Source: Mesorhizobium sp. B4-1-4 (GTDB lineage Bacteria; Pseudomonadota; Alphaproteobacteria; Rhizobiales; Rhizobiaceae). From it: DNA of 64,000 bases. Each line of letters begins with the position of its first letter. Within the stretch, counting starts at the first letter, position 1. Position numbers and translations under genes: made by a program. The notes beneath the pieces are model-generated. The model did not search any database, was not told the origin of the DNA, and saw nothing but the letters and a program-made list of their open reading frames with translations. The stretch lies in assembly GCF_006439395.2 (NCBI RefSeq), contig NZ_CP083950.1:3720001-3784000 (forward strand). Direction: 5' to 3'. Shown piece after piece: positions 18,634 through 26,959 of this stretch.

Positions 18634-19560
18634 ATGCGTGCCGTTATCCAGAATTCCGTTGGCGGACCCGACGTGCTCGTCATTGCCGATCAGCCAGATC
18701 CGACGCCGAAGGCGGGCGAAGTGCTGGTCCGCGTCCGGGCAGCCGGCATCAATCCGGTCGATGGCGCCGTGCGCGCCGGCCGTTATAAGCTGCTTGGCGA
18801 ACCGCCCTTCATCCTCGGCTGGGATATTTCCGGAACGGTCGAGACACTGGGGCCTGGTGTCATCGGCCTTAAGGTCGGCCACGAGGTGTTCGGCATGCCG
18901 CGCTTCCCCAAGCAGGCGGCGGCTTATGCCGAGCTGGCGGCCGTGCCCGCCAATGAGATAGCGTTGAAGCCGAAGAGCGCCGACCACCCCCAGGCCGGCG
19001 CATTGCCGCTGGCCGGCCTCACCGCCTGGCAAGGCCTTGTCCGCCATGGTGGGCTGAAATCCGGCCAGCGCGTGCTGGTGCATGCGGGTGCCGGCGGCGT
19101 CGGCCATCTGGCGGTGCAGATCGCCAAGGCGCGCGGCGCCTGGGTCGCCTCGACGGCCAGCCCTGACAAGCTCGACTTTGTCCGCAAGCTCGGCGCCGAC
19201 GAGGTGATCGACTACACCAGCGGTGATTTCACTGAGAAAGTTCGTGACGTCGACCTGGTGCTGGAGACGGTGGGCGGTGACCAGACCGAGCGCTCGTTGA
19301 AAGTGCTCAGGCGCGGCGGCGTGCTGGTGTCGCTGCTCAATGTCAGCGATGCCGCGAAGGCGAAGGCCAGCGCTGAGGGCATCCGGGTCGAGCGCATGTC
19401 GGTCGTGCCCGACCGCGAAGCCCTCCTGGAACTCGGCCGGTTGATCGATGCCGGAAAGCTCACCGTCCATGTGGCGAAGCGCTTTCCGCTTGAGCAGGCC
19501 GGTGCCGCCCACGCTTTCCTGGCCACCAAGCCGATTGGCAAGGTGGTGCTGGCGGTCTGA
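18634..19560 (+). CDS. NADP-dependent quinone oxidoreductase-like protein (zinc-independent MDR)
   Basis: The 308-aa protein is a medium-chain reductase: GroES-like N-terminal domain (residues 1-120), then the Rossmann fold with VLVHAGAGGVGHLAVQIAKA (about 147-166). It lacks the cysteine cluster of zinc alcohol dehydrogenases, so it belongs to the QOR/enone-reductase group that reduces quinones or alpha,beta-unsaturated carbonyls with NAD(P)H. The divergent HxlR regulator suggests induction by electrophiles or oxidants. ATG 18634 follows CAGGAGAC by 5-6 nt. A bidirectional terminator lies downstream. Confidence 0.85.
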   Translation: MRAVIQNSVGGPDVLVIADQPDPTPKAGEVLVRVRAAGINPVDGAVRAGRYKLLGEPPFILGWDISGTVETLGPGVIGLKVGHEVFGMPRFPKQAAAYAELAAVPANEIALKPKSADHPQAGALPLAGLTAWQGLVRHGGLKSGQRVLVHAGAGGVGHLAVQIAKARGAWVASTASPDKLDFVRKLGADEVIDYTSGDFTEKVRDVDLVLETVGGDQTERSLKVLRRGGVLVSLLNVSDAAKAKASAEGIRVERMSVVPDREALLELGRLIDAGKLTVHVAKRFPLEQAGAAHAFLATKPIGKVVLAV

Positions 19561-19612
19561 CCGCCAGAAGGCGCGCTTCCAGGAATGAAGAATCGCGATG
19601 GAAAACAAAAGA

Positions 19613-19634
19613 GCGCGGAGTCCGCGCCCTTTTT
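19613..19634. terminator. bidirectional terminator between the oxidoreductase gene and sciP
   Basis: GCGCGG (19613-19618) and CCGCGC (19622-19627) form a 6-bp stem with an AGT loop. T runs follow on the plus side (19630-19634), with A runs (read as T on the minus strand) upstream of it. Confidence 0.7.
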
Positions 19635-19649
19635 CCAAACTCTCTACAG

Positions 19650-19925
19650 TCAGTGCCGGTATTGCTGGATGCGCGTGGTGCGCAGCCCGGCGAGGCCGTA
19701 TTCGTCGATCGACGCCTGCCAGGACAGGAATTCCTCGGTGGTCAGCTTGTAACGCTGGCATGCCTCTTCGAGGCTCAAAAGCCCGCCGCGCACCGCCGCA
19801 ACCACTTCCGCCTTGCGCCGGATAACCCAGCGACGCGTGTTCGTCGGCGGCAGATCGGCGATCGTAAGTGGGCTGCCGTCGGGCCCGATAACATATTTAA
19901 CTCTAGGTCTAACCAGATCGGTCAT
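19650..19925 (-). CDS. sciP: SciP, CtrA inhibitory protein (DUF1153)
   Basis: SciP binds CtrA or its target promoters and blocks CtrA-activated transcription early in the cell cycle. The 91-aa protein matches the DUF1153 family along its whole length: RVKYVIGPDGSPLTIADLPP, RRWVIRRKAEVVAAVRGGLL, then the helix-turn-helix CQRYKLTTEEFLSWQASID and GLAGLRTTRIQQYR. The start ATG 19925 has AGAG upstream. Its presence 2.4 kb from ctrA puts three members of one regulatory circuit (ChpT, CtrA, SciP) in a 5-kb stretch. Identification is firm. Confidence 0.93.
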   Translation of the reverse strand: MTDLVRPRVKYVIGPDGSPLTIADLPPTNTRRWVIRRKAEVVAAVRGGLLSLEEACQRYKLTTEEFLSWQASIDEYGLAGLRTTRIQQYRH

Positions 19926-20210
19926 CGTACTCTCTACAAAAACATCAAAGACCCAATCCCCGCCACGTTACCGCCACAGCTTTAAAAATTGCCTAAGCAG
20001 TCCGTAATGACTAGGTAAGGATCGTGAACGCGGCGTTAGTCTTTTCGCAAGCATTTGAAACATCCGGCTGCAAGCCTTGAATCGGCTGGGGAAACCTGTC
20101 CGCTCCCGGCATTGGCCAGTCCAGTGAATCGCCCCGCAGCTGGCGCCGTGGGAAAGCTTGACCTATATTCTCGACATTGACATTCAGGCGTCGCGCAGAA
20201 TGAAAGCATC

Positions 20211-21401
20211 ATGAACAGTCTCGATCTTCCCGGACATCCCGAAAACACCCGCATCGTCGTCGCCATGTCGGGCGGCGTGGATTCGTCCGTGGTCGCCGGC
20301 CTGCTGAAGCGCGAGGGCTACGATGTCGTCGGCGTCACCCTGCAGCTTTACGATCATGGTGCTGCGACGCACCGGGCCGGTTCCTGCTGCGCCGGGCAGG
20401 ACATCGACGATGCCCGCCGCGTCTCCGAGACACTGGGAATTCCCCACTACGTGCTCGATTATGAGGAGCGCTTCCGCAAGGCCGTCATCGACCCCTTCGC
20501 CGAAAGCTACGTCGCCGGCGAAACCCCCATCCCTTGCGTCTCCTGCAACCAGACGGTGAAGTTCGCCGATCTCCTGGCCACCGCCAAGGAGCTGGGCGCC
20601 GATGCGCTCGCCACTGGCCACTATATCCGCTCCGGCGCCAATGGCGCCCACCGTGCGCTGTTCCGGCCGGTCGATGCTGACCGCGACCAGAGTTATTTCC
20701 TGTTCGCCACCACGCAGGCGCAGATCGACTATCTGCGCTTTCCGCTCGGTGGCCTGTCCAAGCCGCAGGTCCGCGCCATTGCCGAGGAGATGGGGCTCAC
20801 GGTGGCCGCCAAGCAGGACAGCCAGGACATCTGCTTCGTGCCGCAGGGAAAATATTCCGACATTATCGCCAAGCTGAAGCCGGCGGCCGCCAATCCGGGC
20901 GACATCGTCCACATCGACGGCCGCGTGCTTGGCCGCCATGAAGGCATCCTGCGCTACACGATCGGCCAGCGCCGCGGCATCGGCATCGCGTCCGGCGAGC
21001 CCCTCTATGTCGTCCATCTCGACGCCGAACGGGCGCGTGTCGTGGTCGGCCCGCGCGAAGTGCTGGAGACGCACAAGATCTACCTGCGCAACATGAACTG
21101 GCTTGGCGACGGGCAGCTCGCCGAAATTCCGGCCGGCGGCCTCGAGCTGTTCGCCAAGGTGCGCTCGACCAGGCCGCCACGCCCCGCGGTGCTGCGCCAT
21201 GAGGCCGGCGTGACCTCGGTCGAACTGGCCGATGGCGAGTCCGGCATCGCGCCCGGACAGGCTTGCGTGCTCTATTCCGACGACGGCAACGAGGCCCGCG
21301 TCTTCGGCGGCGGCTTCATCGAGCGTTCCGAGCGCGGCGCAGAGGCCGAAGCCATGCTGAGCCGGCTTGCCGCGCAGCCTGCGCAGGTTCCCGCCGAATA
21401 G
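20211..21401 (+). CDS. mnmA: tRNA-specific 2-thiouridylase MnmA
   Basis: MnmA places sulfur at position 2 of the wobble uridine (U34) in tRNA-Lys, -Glu and -Gln, with sulfur delivered by the IscS relay. The 396-aa protein has the PP-loop SGGVDSS (residues 20-26), the catalytic pair Cys112 ([11 protein letters not shown]) and Cys208 ([12 protein letters not shown]), and the C-terminal beta domains with [11 protein letters not shown]. It is slightly longer than the E. coli protein at the C-terminus. Start ATG 20211 lies in a 285-bp gap from the divergent sciP, in which I see no other feature. Confidence 0.95.
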   Translation: MNSLDLPGHPENTRIVVAMSGGVDSSVVAGLLKREGYDVVGVTLQLYDHGAATHRAGSCCAGQDIDDARRVSETLGIPHYVLDYEERFRKAVIDPFAESYVAGETPIPCVSCNQTVKFADLLATAKELGADALATGHYIRSGANGAHRALFRPVDADRDQSYFLFATTQAQIDYLRFPLGGLSKPQVRAIAEEMGLTVAAKQDSQDICFVPQGKYSDIIAKLKPAAANPGDIVHIDGRVLGRHEGILRYTIGQRRGIGIASGEPLYVVHLDAERARVVVGPREVLETHKIYLRNMNWLGDGQLAEIPAGGLELFAKVRSTRPPRPAVLRHEAGVTSVELADGESGIAPGQACVLYSDDGNEARVFGGGFIERSERGAEAEAMLSRLAAQPAQVPAE

Positions 21402-21467
21402 GATTCTATCCTCTCAGAGGCCGTGCGAAATCCGCTCTGGCCGCCAGGGTAGAATTTCCAAACGGTC

Positions 21468-22442
21468 TCAGGATCTGGACTTGGTGTGGGTGACCGTGCC
21501 CGCCGTCAGGATGCGCAGCACCCTGATCGCTTCCTCGCCGCTGGTGCGCGGTTCGGCCCGCGTCTCGATGCACTGGATGAAATGCTCCAGCTCGCGCGTC
21601 AGCGGCATGCCTTGCGCGACCGCGACATAGGAGGGCTCGTTGGTGGTGAACGCCCATTGGCCGCTGTCCTGCCAGACCGCGTGGCGATAGACGGCAAGCT
21701 TGCGTTCCCACGGCTCGACATCGTCGAACACCGCCATCGCCTTGGTGCCGACCACGGTCAGCCGCCGCTCGCGATAGGGGTTGAGCCGCGACGTGAAAAG
21801 ATGGCTGCGCAGGCCATTGGGAAAGCGCATGTGCAGATGCGCGAAATCGCTGAGGCTATCGAGCAGCGCCGCGCCCTCGCCGCGCACCTCGATCGGCTCC
21901 GTGCCGGTGATCGCCAGGATCATCGACAGATCGTGCGGCGCCAGGTCCCACAGCGCATCGTTCTCGGTATGGAACTTGCCGAGGCCGAGCCGGTGCGAAT
22001 GGATGTAGCGGACCTCGCCGAGCTCGCCTTTGTCGATCAGCCCCTTCAGCGTCTCGAAGGCGGGGTGGAAACGCAGGACATGGCCAACCATGAAGACGCG
22101 GCCATTGTCCTTGGCCGCTTGCACGGAGCGCTCGGCGTCCGGCACCGTCAGGGCGATCGGCTTTTCCACCAGCACGTCCTTGCCGCTCTCGACGGCGCGC
22201 ACGGAAAGATCGGCATGGAACTGCGGCGGCAAGGCCATGACGATGGCGTCGATATCGTCGCGGACGAACAGCTGGTCGGGCTGGATCGCCAGGCAGTCCT
22301 GTTCGCTGGCAAAGCCTTCGGCGCGGGCCCGGTTGGCGTCGGAAACCGCATGCAGCGCGCCGAGCGCCTTGAGGGTGCGGATGTGGTTGCTGCCCCAGTA
22401 TCCGCAACCGAGGACTGCAATGCGCGGCTTCATCTGTTTCAA
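21468..22442 (-). CDS. Gfo/Idh/MocA-family NAD(P)-dependent oxidoreductase
   Basis: The 324-aa protein has the N-terminal Rossmann motif VLGCGYWGSNHIRTL, the family signature VEKPIALT (about residues 94-101) with the conserved Lys, and the substrate-domain His in WDLAPHDLSMIL. The segment GHVLRFHPAFETLKGLIDKG resembles WbpB/WlbA sugar-nucleotide 3-dehydrogenases, so a nucleotide-sugar substrate is possible. No polysaccharide genes flank it. ATG 22442 is the longest start; ATG 22433 is nearly equal. Confidence 0.75.
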   Translation of the reverse strand: MKQMKPRIAVLGCGYWGSNHIRTLKALGALHAVSDANRARAEGFASEQDCLAIQPDQLFVRDDIDAIVMALPPQFHADLSVRAVESGKDVLVEKPIALTVPDAERSVQAAKDNGRVFMVGHVLRFHPAFETLKGLIDKGELGEVRYIHSHRLGLGKFHTENDALWDLAPHDLSMILAITGTEPIEVRGEGAALLDSLSDFAHLHMRFPNGLRSHLFTSRLNPYRERRLTVVGTKAMAVFDDVEPWERKLAVYRHAVWQDSGQWAFTTNEPSYVAVAQGMPLTRELEHFIQCIETRAEPRTSGEEAIRVLRILTAGTVTHTKSRS

Positions 22443-22673
22443 ACTCTAAAAACTCGTGGCCGAGACATAGCGACGTGCCTCTTCGAACTCAACCCCGGCG
22501 GTTGCAACCAAATGGCCACGCGGCAAAGCTTTTTCGGCAATGAGAATATGCGCCGATATAGAATGCTTCGAAGCTTGACAGGCTCGCCCTCGCAACCTTA
22601 TATCCGCGCGACCTTGGCGAACGCCTCGAACTGCCTTTAGATTGAAGGCGGATTTCAGGCCTTCTGCCGCCCT

Positions 22674-22750
22674 GGCGGGGTAGCTCAGTTGGTTAGAGCA
22701 CGGGAATCATAATCCTGGGGTCGGGGGTTCAAGTCCCTCTCCCGCTACCA
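22674..22750 (+). tRNA. tRNA-Met (anticodon CAT)
   Basis: The 77-nt sequence folds as a cloverleaf: acceptor GGCGGGG with TCCCGCT, D arm GCTC/GAGC, anticodon stem CGGGA/TCCTG around ATCATAA with CAT at 22708-22710, T arm GGGGG-TTCAAGT-CCCTC, and an encoded CCA. The acceptor lacks the C1-A72 mismatch of initiator tRNA, and the body matches alphaproteobacterial elongator tRNA-Met. No duplicated 3' end that would mark an integration site is seen in the window. Confidence 0.95.
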
Positions 22751-23205
22751 ACCTACTTATAAGCTATTTGAAACCACAATAAAAACATGAGCCTTTGGTG
22801 GCGCCCTGTCCGAAAAATCTTCAATGATTTCAGGGCCGAGCCTGCTACCTTGTGGTGCCAACGAACGTCGCAAATGCGCCCGAAGCGGTCTTTGCAGAGC
22901 AGATGTTCTGATGTCGCCTTTGGGCCGGAAGCGGACTTGCAGCTTCAAAGCTCGGAATGTCGAAAGCGGACCTTCATGTACCCTTGGAGCGTCGACGTGA
23001 ATTGACCCAGAGCGGCCGCCGCCCCTCAGCGAGGCTGACCGTCGTACAAGGCGTTGAGTCCCCGCGTTCAATAGCACGCACGGAACGAGCAAGCAGCGCC
23101 AAGAGCCGTCGTTCTCGAAAGGCAACAACGAGAGACCGCTTCGGCGCATTGCTGACATCGCGCTATCCCGCATTGCACAATTTCGCAGCTTGGCGATATT
23201 GAGGC
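22751..23205. repeat. 455-bp gap with decayed interspersed-repeat-like sequence
   Basis: No convincing gene is present. One minus-strand frame reads RFRPKGDIRTSALQRP, which resembles the VRFxPKADI-type peptides that arise when a widespread rhizobial intergenic repeat is translated by mistake. A second such stretch may lie at 32417-32921. I assign it as non-coding repeat remnant with low certainty. Confidence 0.35.
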
Positions 23206-23808
23206 ATGGTCCGATCCCCCCTCACCGTCCTGGTCATCGACGAAAACCGCATCCGAGCCTCGATCATCGAGGCCGGCTTGCGCGAGGCCGGGCATGAGCG
23301 GGTCACCGTCATCCATGATGTCGTCGGCATTGCGCGGCACATCGCCGAGATCGAGCCGGATGTCATCGTCATCGACCTCGAAAACCCGAACCGTGACATG
23401 CTGGAGAACATGTTCCAGCTGTCGCGCGCGGTGAAGCGGCCGATCGCCATGTTCGTCGACCGTTCCGACCAGGCCTCGATCGAAGCGGCGGTCGAGGCCG
23501 GCGTATCGGCCTATGTCGTCGATGGCCTCAGGCAGGAGCGCGTCAAGCCGATCCTCGACATGGCGGTGAGCCGCTTCAACGCCTTCTCGCGCATGGCGCG
23601 CGAGCTGGAAGAAGCGCGCAGCGAACTCGAAAACCGCAAGCTGATCGACCGCGCCAAGGGCATATTGATGAAGTCGCGCGGCCTGACGGAAGAGGCCGCC
23701 TACACGCTGCTTCGCAAGACAGCGATGAACCAGAACCGCAAGATCAGCGAGATCGCCCAGAGCCTGGTGACAGCCGCAGGGCTGCTGGGACCGGCGGAGG
23801 ACGAATGA
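23206..23808 (+). CDS. nasT: NasT, ANTAR-domain antitermination regulator
   Basis: NasT binds a two-hairpin leader RNA and prevents termination before nitrate assimilation genes; NasS holds it inactive without nitrate. The 200-aa protein has an N-terminal pseudo-receiver (VLVIDENRIRASIIEAGLRE, residues 8-27; VIVIDLENPN with Asp), a linking coiled coil, and the ANTAR RNA-binding bundle (RKLIDRAKGILMKSRGLTEE followed by AAYTLLRKTAMNQNRKI). The gene overlaps nasS by 4 bp. A matching leader structure lies 1.5 kb downstream, which strongly supports the name. Confidence 0.9.
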   Translation: MVRSPLTVLVIDENRIRASIIEAGLREAGHERVTVIHDVVGIARHIAEIEPDVIVIDLENPNRDMLENMFQLSRAVKRPIAMFVDRSDQASIEAAVEAGVSAYVVDGLRQERVKPILDMAVSRFNAFSRMARELEEARSELENRKLIDRAKGILMKSRGLTEEAAYTLLRKTAMNQNRKISEIAQSLVTAAGLLGPAEDE

Positions 23809-25049
23809 GCATGAGCGCTGCGTACCAGATCACCGCCGGCCTCATGCCGCTTTTCGACAGCGCCGTGCTGGTGGCAGCCGGCGAGCTCGGCTTTGCCGCG
23901 CGCGAGGGCATAGACCTGACGCTGCATCGCGAGACCTCCTGGGCCAACATCCGTGACCGCATCGCCATCGGCCATTTCGATGTCGCCCATATGCTGGGGC
24001 CGATGCCGCTCGCCTGCAATCTCGGACTGAGCCCGCTCGCTTCCGAGACCATAGTGCCCTTCTCGCTGGGGCTTGGCGGCAATTGCGTCACCATTGCCAA
24101 CGCCGTCTGGGCCGGCATGGCGGCGCATGGCGCCGTATCGGATCTCGATCCGGCACGCGCCGGAGCAGCACTCGGCGCCTTTATCCGCGAGCGCGCGGCC
24201 GCTGGCCGCGAGCCGCTTCGCTTCGCCGTCGTGCACCCGCATTCGGGACATAATTACGAACTGCGCTACTGGCTTGCCGCCTGTGGCGTCGATCCCCGGC
24301 GCGAGATCGAAATCGTCATCGTGCCACCGCCTTTCATGGCCGACGCGTTGGCCACTGGGCGCATTGACGGCTACTGCGTCGGTGAGCCCTGGAACAGCGC
24401 CGCGGTTGCCGCCGGCACCGGCCATATCGTCACCGTCAAGGCGCAGATATGGCGTAACAGCCCGGAAAAGGTGCTTGGCGCGCGCAAGGCCTGGGCGGAG
24501 CAAAATCCCGAGGCACTGGCCGCACTTTTGCGCGCGCTGCATCACGCGGCGCGCTGGTGCCAGGACCCGGCAAACCATGGCGAATTGGCCGCTGTGATGG
24601 CGCAGCCGGGCTTCCTCGGCCTGCCGCCGGCGGTGCAGATGCCGGTTCTGACCGGCCATCTCCCGTTGGGCGGCGGCGCCGAGCGGCGTGTCGAGGACTT
24701 CTTCGTGCCCTTCGACAAGGCGGCGAACTTTCCCTGGAAGAGCCATGCGCTGTGGTTTTACACGCAGATGGTGCGCTGGGGGCAGTTGGCGCATACGCCG
24801 CAAAACCTGGCCATTGCCCGCGACTGCTACCGGCCCGACCTCTACCGCGCGGCGCTGAAGCCGCTCGGCGTGGCGCTGCCTGGCGCCAACGCCAAGGTCG
24901 AGGGCGCGCTGAAGGCCGCGACGCCGGTCGGTTCGGCAGGGGCGAGCCTCGTGCTCGGCCCCGACGGTTTCTTCGATGGCCAGATCTTCGATCCCGACGA
25001 GATCGAAGACTACATCGCTCGCCAGAAATCTGCCCATGCTGAACCCTGA
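23805..25049 (+). CDS. nasS: NasS, cytosolic nitrate sensor (NrtA-like)
   Basis: The 414-aa protein has the fold of the NrtA/CmpA nitrate-binding proteins (AAREGIDLTLHRETSWANIR, AHMLGPMPLACNLGLSP, CVGEPWNSAAVAAGTGHIV). It has no signal peptide, as expected for a cytosolic sensor. NasS binds NasT and releases it when nitrate or nitrite is bound. It begins with ATGA overlapping the nasT stop, so the two are translationally coupled. ATG 23811 is an alternative start two codons later. The nitrate assimilation genes follow after a 355-bp control region. Confidence 0.88.
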   Translation: MSMSAAYQITAGLMPLFDSAVLVAAGELGFAAREGIDLTLHRETSWANIRDRIAIGHFDVAHMLGPMPLACNLGLSPLASETIVPFSLGLGGNCVTIANAVWAGMAAHGAVSDLDPARAGAALGAFIRERAAAGREPLRFAVVHPHSGHNYELRYWLAACGVDPRREIEIVIVPPPFMADALATGRIDGYCVGEPWNSAAVAAGTGHIVTVKAQIWRNSPEKVLGARKAWAEQNPEALAALLRALHHAARWCQDPANHGELAAVMAQPGFLGLPPAVQMPVLTGHLPLGGGAERRVEDFFVPFDKAANFPWKSHALWFYTQMVRWGQLAHTPQNLAIARDCYRPDLYRAALKPLGVALPGANAKVEGALKAATPVGSAGASLVLGPDGFFDGQIFDPDEIEDYIARQKSAHAEP

Positions 25050-25066
25050 TCATTTCCGTGGCATTC

Positions 25067-25091
25067 TTGTGCATTGCACAAAAATTGTGCG
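25067..25091 (+). promoter_or_regulatory. NtrC-type enhancer site
   Basis: TGCAC (25075-25079), seven A/T bases, then GTGC plus G (25087-25091) match the NtrC consensus TGCAC-N7-GTGCA in all but the last base. A second dyad, TTGTGC (25067-25072) with GCACAA (25076-25081), overlaps it. It lies 110 bp upstream of the -24 element, a normal enhancer distance. Confidence 0.75.
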
Positions 25092-25199
25092 CTTGATTGC
25101 GCCATTGACCAATGTTTGAACTGCATACCGCGTCGGCAGAAACGTTAGCCGTGACCGATTGTCATTGATTCTACAGAGTTTTTTCATCCCAACAGAAAC

Positions 25200-25215
25200 T
25201 GGCACGGTTCCTGCT
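25200..25215 (+). promoter_or_regulatory. sigma-54 (RpoN) promoter of the nitrate operon
   Basis: TGGCACG (25200-25206), four bases, then CTGCT (25211-25215) match TGGCACG-N4-TTGCW at all positions but one, with the essential GG (25201-25202) and GC (25213-25214) 10 bp apart. Transcription would start about 25226, just ahead of the NasT leader. Confidence 0.85.
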
Positions 25216-25249
25216 TTGAAGTAGCCGAGCCCTTCTGGGCAAAGTAATC

Positions 25250-25350
25250 GGCGTCCAATGGCGGGCGCCACAGGCAAAGCTGCCGCTCAGGTCACGACGC
25301 GATCCCGGATGTACGGACGCGCGAGGCCTGGCCGGCAGCTTCTTTGTTTT
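25250..25350 (+). promoter_or_regulatory. NasT-responsive leader RNA: two hexaloop hairpins overlapping a terminator
   Basis: Hairpin P1 is GGCGTCC (25250-25256), a hexaloop AATGGC (25257-25262), and GGGCGCC (25263-25269). Hairpin P2 is GGC (25273-25275), a hexaloop AAAGCT (25276-25281), and GCC (25282-25284). Both loops have A at position 1 and G at position 4, the ANTAR recognition rule. AAGCTGCCG (25277-25285) also pairs perfectly with CGGCAGCTT (25333-25341), followed by a T-rich tail (25342-25350), giving a terminator that excludes P2. CAGG/CCTG form a nested stem inside it. This is the expected NasT antitermination switch. Confidence 0.85.
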
Positions 25351-25404
25351 GGACCCGAACACGCAATCGACGGTGCCGACCCAAGCGGCGGCCGGCCGGA
25401 GACA

Positions 25405-25578
25405 ATGATGACCAAACGGATCGGAATAACATCTTTCAAGGATTTCGCCCGCCGCGACTTCCTGCTGAGCAGCGCGCTGACGGCCGCGCTCGTTGCCGCG
25501 GCGCTGTTTCTGTTTCCCAATGAGCCCAAAACCACGGTCACGCGCCCCGTAGTGACTGCACAAGCCCCGTCGCGCTGA
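25405..25578 (+). CDS. small membrane protein in the nitrate operon, 57 aa
   Basis: The short frame begins at ATG 25405 (ATG 25408 is equal), with CCGGAG a few bases upstream. It encodes a basic N-terminus, FARRDFLLSSALTAALVAAA with one hydrophobic span, and a short Pro/Thr-rich tail. ARRDFLLSS resembles a twin-arginine export signal, so this may be the remnant N-terminus of a Tat-exported nitrate-binding protein, or a genuine tiny membrane protein. It sits between the leader and the transporter gene, so it would be co-transcribed. No family is recognised. Confidence 0.5.
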   Translation: MMTKRIGITSFKDFARRDFLLSSALTAALVAAALFLFPNEPKTTVTRPVVTAQAPSR

Positions 25579-25638
25579 CCGCGCGCTTCTCATCAACGCA
25601 ATGCGCGGCGCCTCCCACGCCGCAAACCGGAGCCGACG

Positions 25639-26940
25639 ATGACCGCAAATCTCCCAGCCACCTCCAGCCAGGACAACACCCCGCGGCAAGCACTCGTGAT
25701 GTCCACCATCGCCTTCACCGTCTGCTTCGCGGTGTGGACGATCTTTTCCATCATCGGCGTGCGCATAAAACAGGAGCTCGGACTGAACGAGACGGAATTC
25801 GGCCTGCTGGTCGGTACGCCGATCCTCACCGGCTCGCTGGTGCGCATGGTGCTCGGCGTGTGGACCGACCGCTTTGGCGGGCGGCTTGTCTATACCGCAA
25901 CCATGCTTGCGGCGGCGGTTGCAACCTTCCTGCTCGCCTTTGCGCATACTTACGGGCAGATGCTGGTCGCGGCGCTCGGCGTCGGGCTCGCGGGCGGGTC
26001 TTTTGCCGTCGGTGTCGCCTATGTCTCGCGCTTCTTCCCGTCCGGCAAGCAGGGCACCGCGCTCGGCATTTTCGGTGTCGGCAACGTCGGCGCCGCAGTC
26101 ACCAAATTCCTAGCGCCGTTCGTCCTGCTCGCCTGGGGTTGGCAGTTGGTGGCGCTGATCTGGGCGGCGGCACTCGTCGTCATGGCGGCCATCTTCTGGT
26201 TCACGACCGGCGACGATCCGGTCATCCGTGAGCGCCGTGCCGGCAAGGCAGCAGCTGTGAGAGGTTTCTGGCAGGAATTTGCCCCGCTGAAGAACCTGCA
26301 GGTCTGGCGCTTCGCCTTCTACTACTTCTTCTCCTTCGGCGCGTTCGTCGCGCTGTCGCTGTGGCTGCCGCGTTATCTGATCGGCGTCTACGGCTTCGGC
26401 ATCGCCACCGCCGGCATGATCGGCGCAGCCTATTCCATCCCTGCGAGCGTCTTCCGCGCCTATGGCGGCGTGCTCTCCGACCGCATCGGCGCGCGCACCG
26501 TGCTCTACTGGACCTTTACCGTGTGTGCCGTCGCCGCCCTCGTTCTGTCTCTCCCCTCGGCAGACTATGTGGTGCGCGGCATCAGCGGGCCGATCACCTT
26601 CCATTTCGAGATCGGCCCGCTCGCCTTCATCGCCGTCGCCAGCGTGCTCGGCTTCTTCATGAGCCTCGGCAAGGCGGCGGTCTACAAGCACATCCCGGCC
26701 TACTATCCGCAGAGTGTCGGCGCGGTCGGCGGCGTTGTCGGCATGATCGGCGGGCTCGGCGGCTTCATCCTGCCGATCGCCTTCGGTGCGCTGAACGATC
26801 TCACCGGCGTCTGGTCGAGCTGCTTCATGCTGCTCTTCCTGATCGTCGTTTCCTGCCTGGCCTGGATGCACGTCAGCATCCGGCGCATGGAGCGTGCGGC
26901 GGCCGCCAGTGCTTCAAGCCTTTCCTACGCGGCAGAGTGA
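25639..26940 (+). CDS. narK: MFS nitrate/nitrite transporter (NarK/NrtP family)
   Basis: The 433-aa integral membrane protein has about twelve spans and the nitrate-porter signatures: GVWTDRFGGRLVYTATMLA (loop 2-3), GLAGGSFAVGVAYVSRFFPS with its Gly-rich nitrate signature, and GLGGFILPIAFGALND in the second half. NarK/NrtP proteins bring in nitrate by proton symport or exchange it for nitrite. Its place between the NasT leader and nirB fixes an uptake role. ATG 25639 is preceded by a weak GGAGCCGACG. It is 19 bp upstream of nirB. Confidence 0.9.
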   Translation: MTANLPATSSQDNTPRQALVMSTIAFTVCFAVWTIFSIIGVRIKQELGLNETEFGLLVGTPILTGSLVRMVLGVWTDRFGGRLVYTATMLAAAVATFLLAFAHTYGQMLVAALGVGLAGGSFAVGVAYVSRFFPSGKQGTALGIFGVGNVGAAVTKFLAPFVLLAWGWQLVALIWAAALVVMAAIFWFTTGDDPVIRERRAGKAAAVRGFWQEFAPLKNLQVWRFAFYYFFSFGAFVALSLWLPRYLIGVYGFGIATAGMIGAAYSIPASVFRAYGGVLSDRIGARTVLYWTFTVCAVAALVLSLPSADYVVRGISGPITFHFEIGPLAFIAVASVLGFFMSLGKAAVYKHIPAYYPQSVGAVGGVVGMIGGLGGFILPIAFGALNDLTGVWSSCFMLLFLIVVSCLAWMHVSIRRMERAAAASASSLSYAAE

Positions 26941-26959
26941 CAGCGGAGCGGATCACGAC

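Noticed and set aside
22674..22750. tRNA-Met as an integration site for an island
   Set aside because: No integrase gene follows and no second copy of the tRNA 3' end was found in the window.
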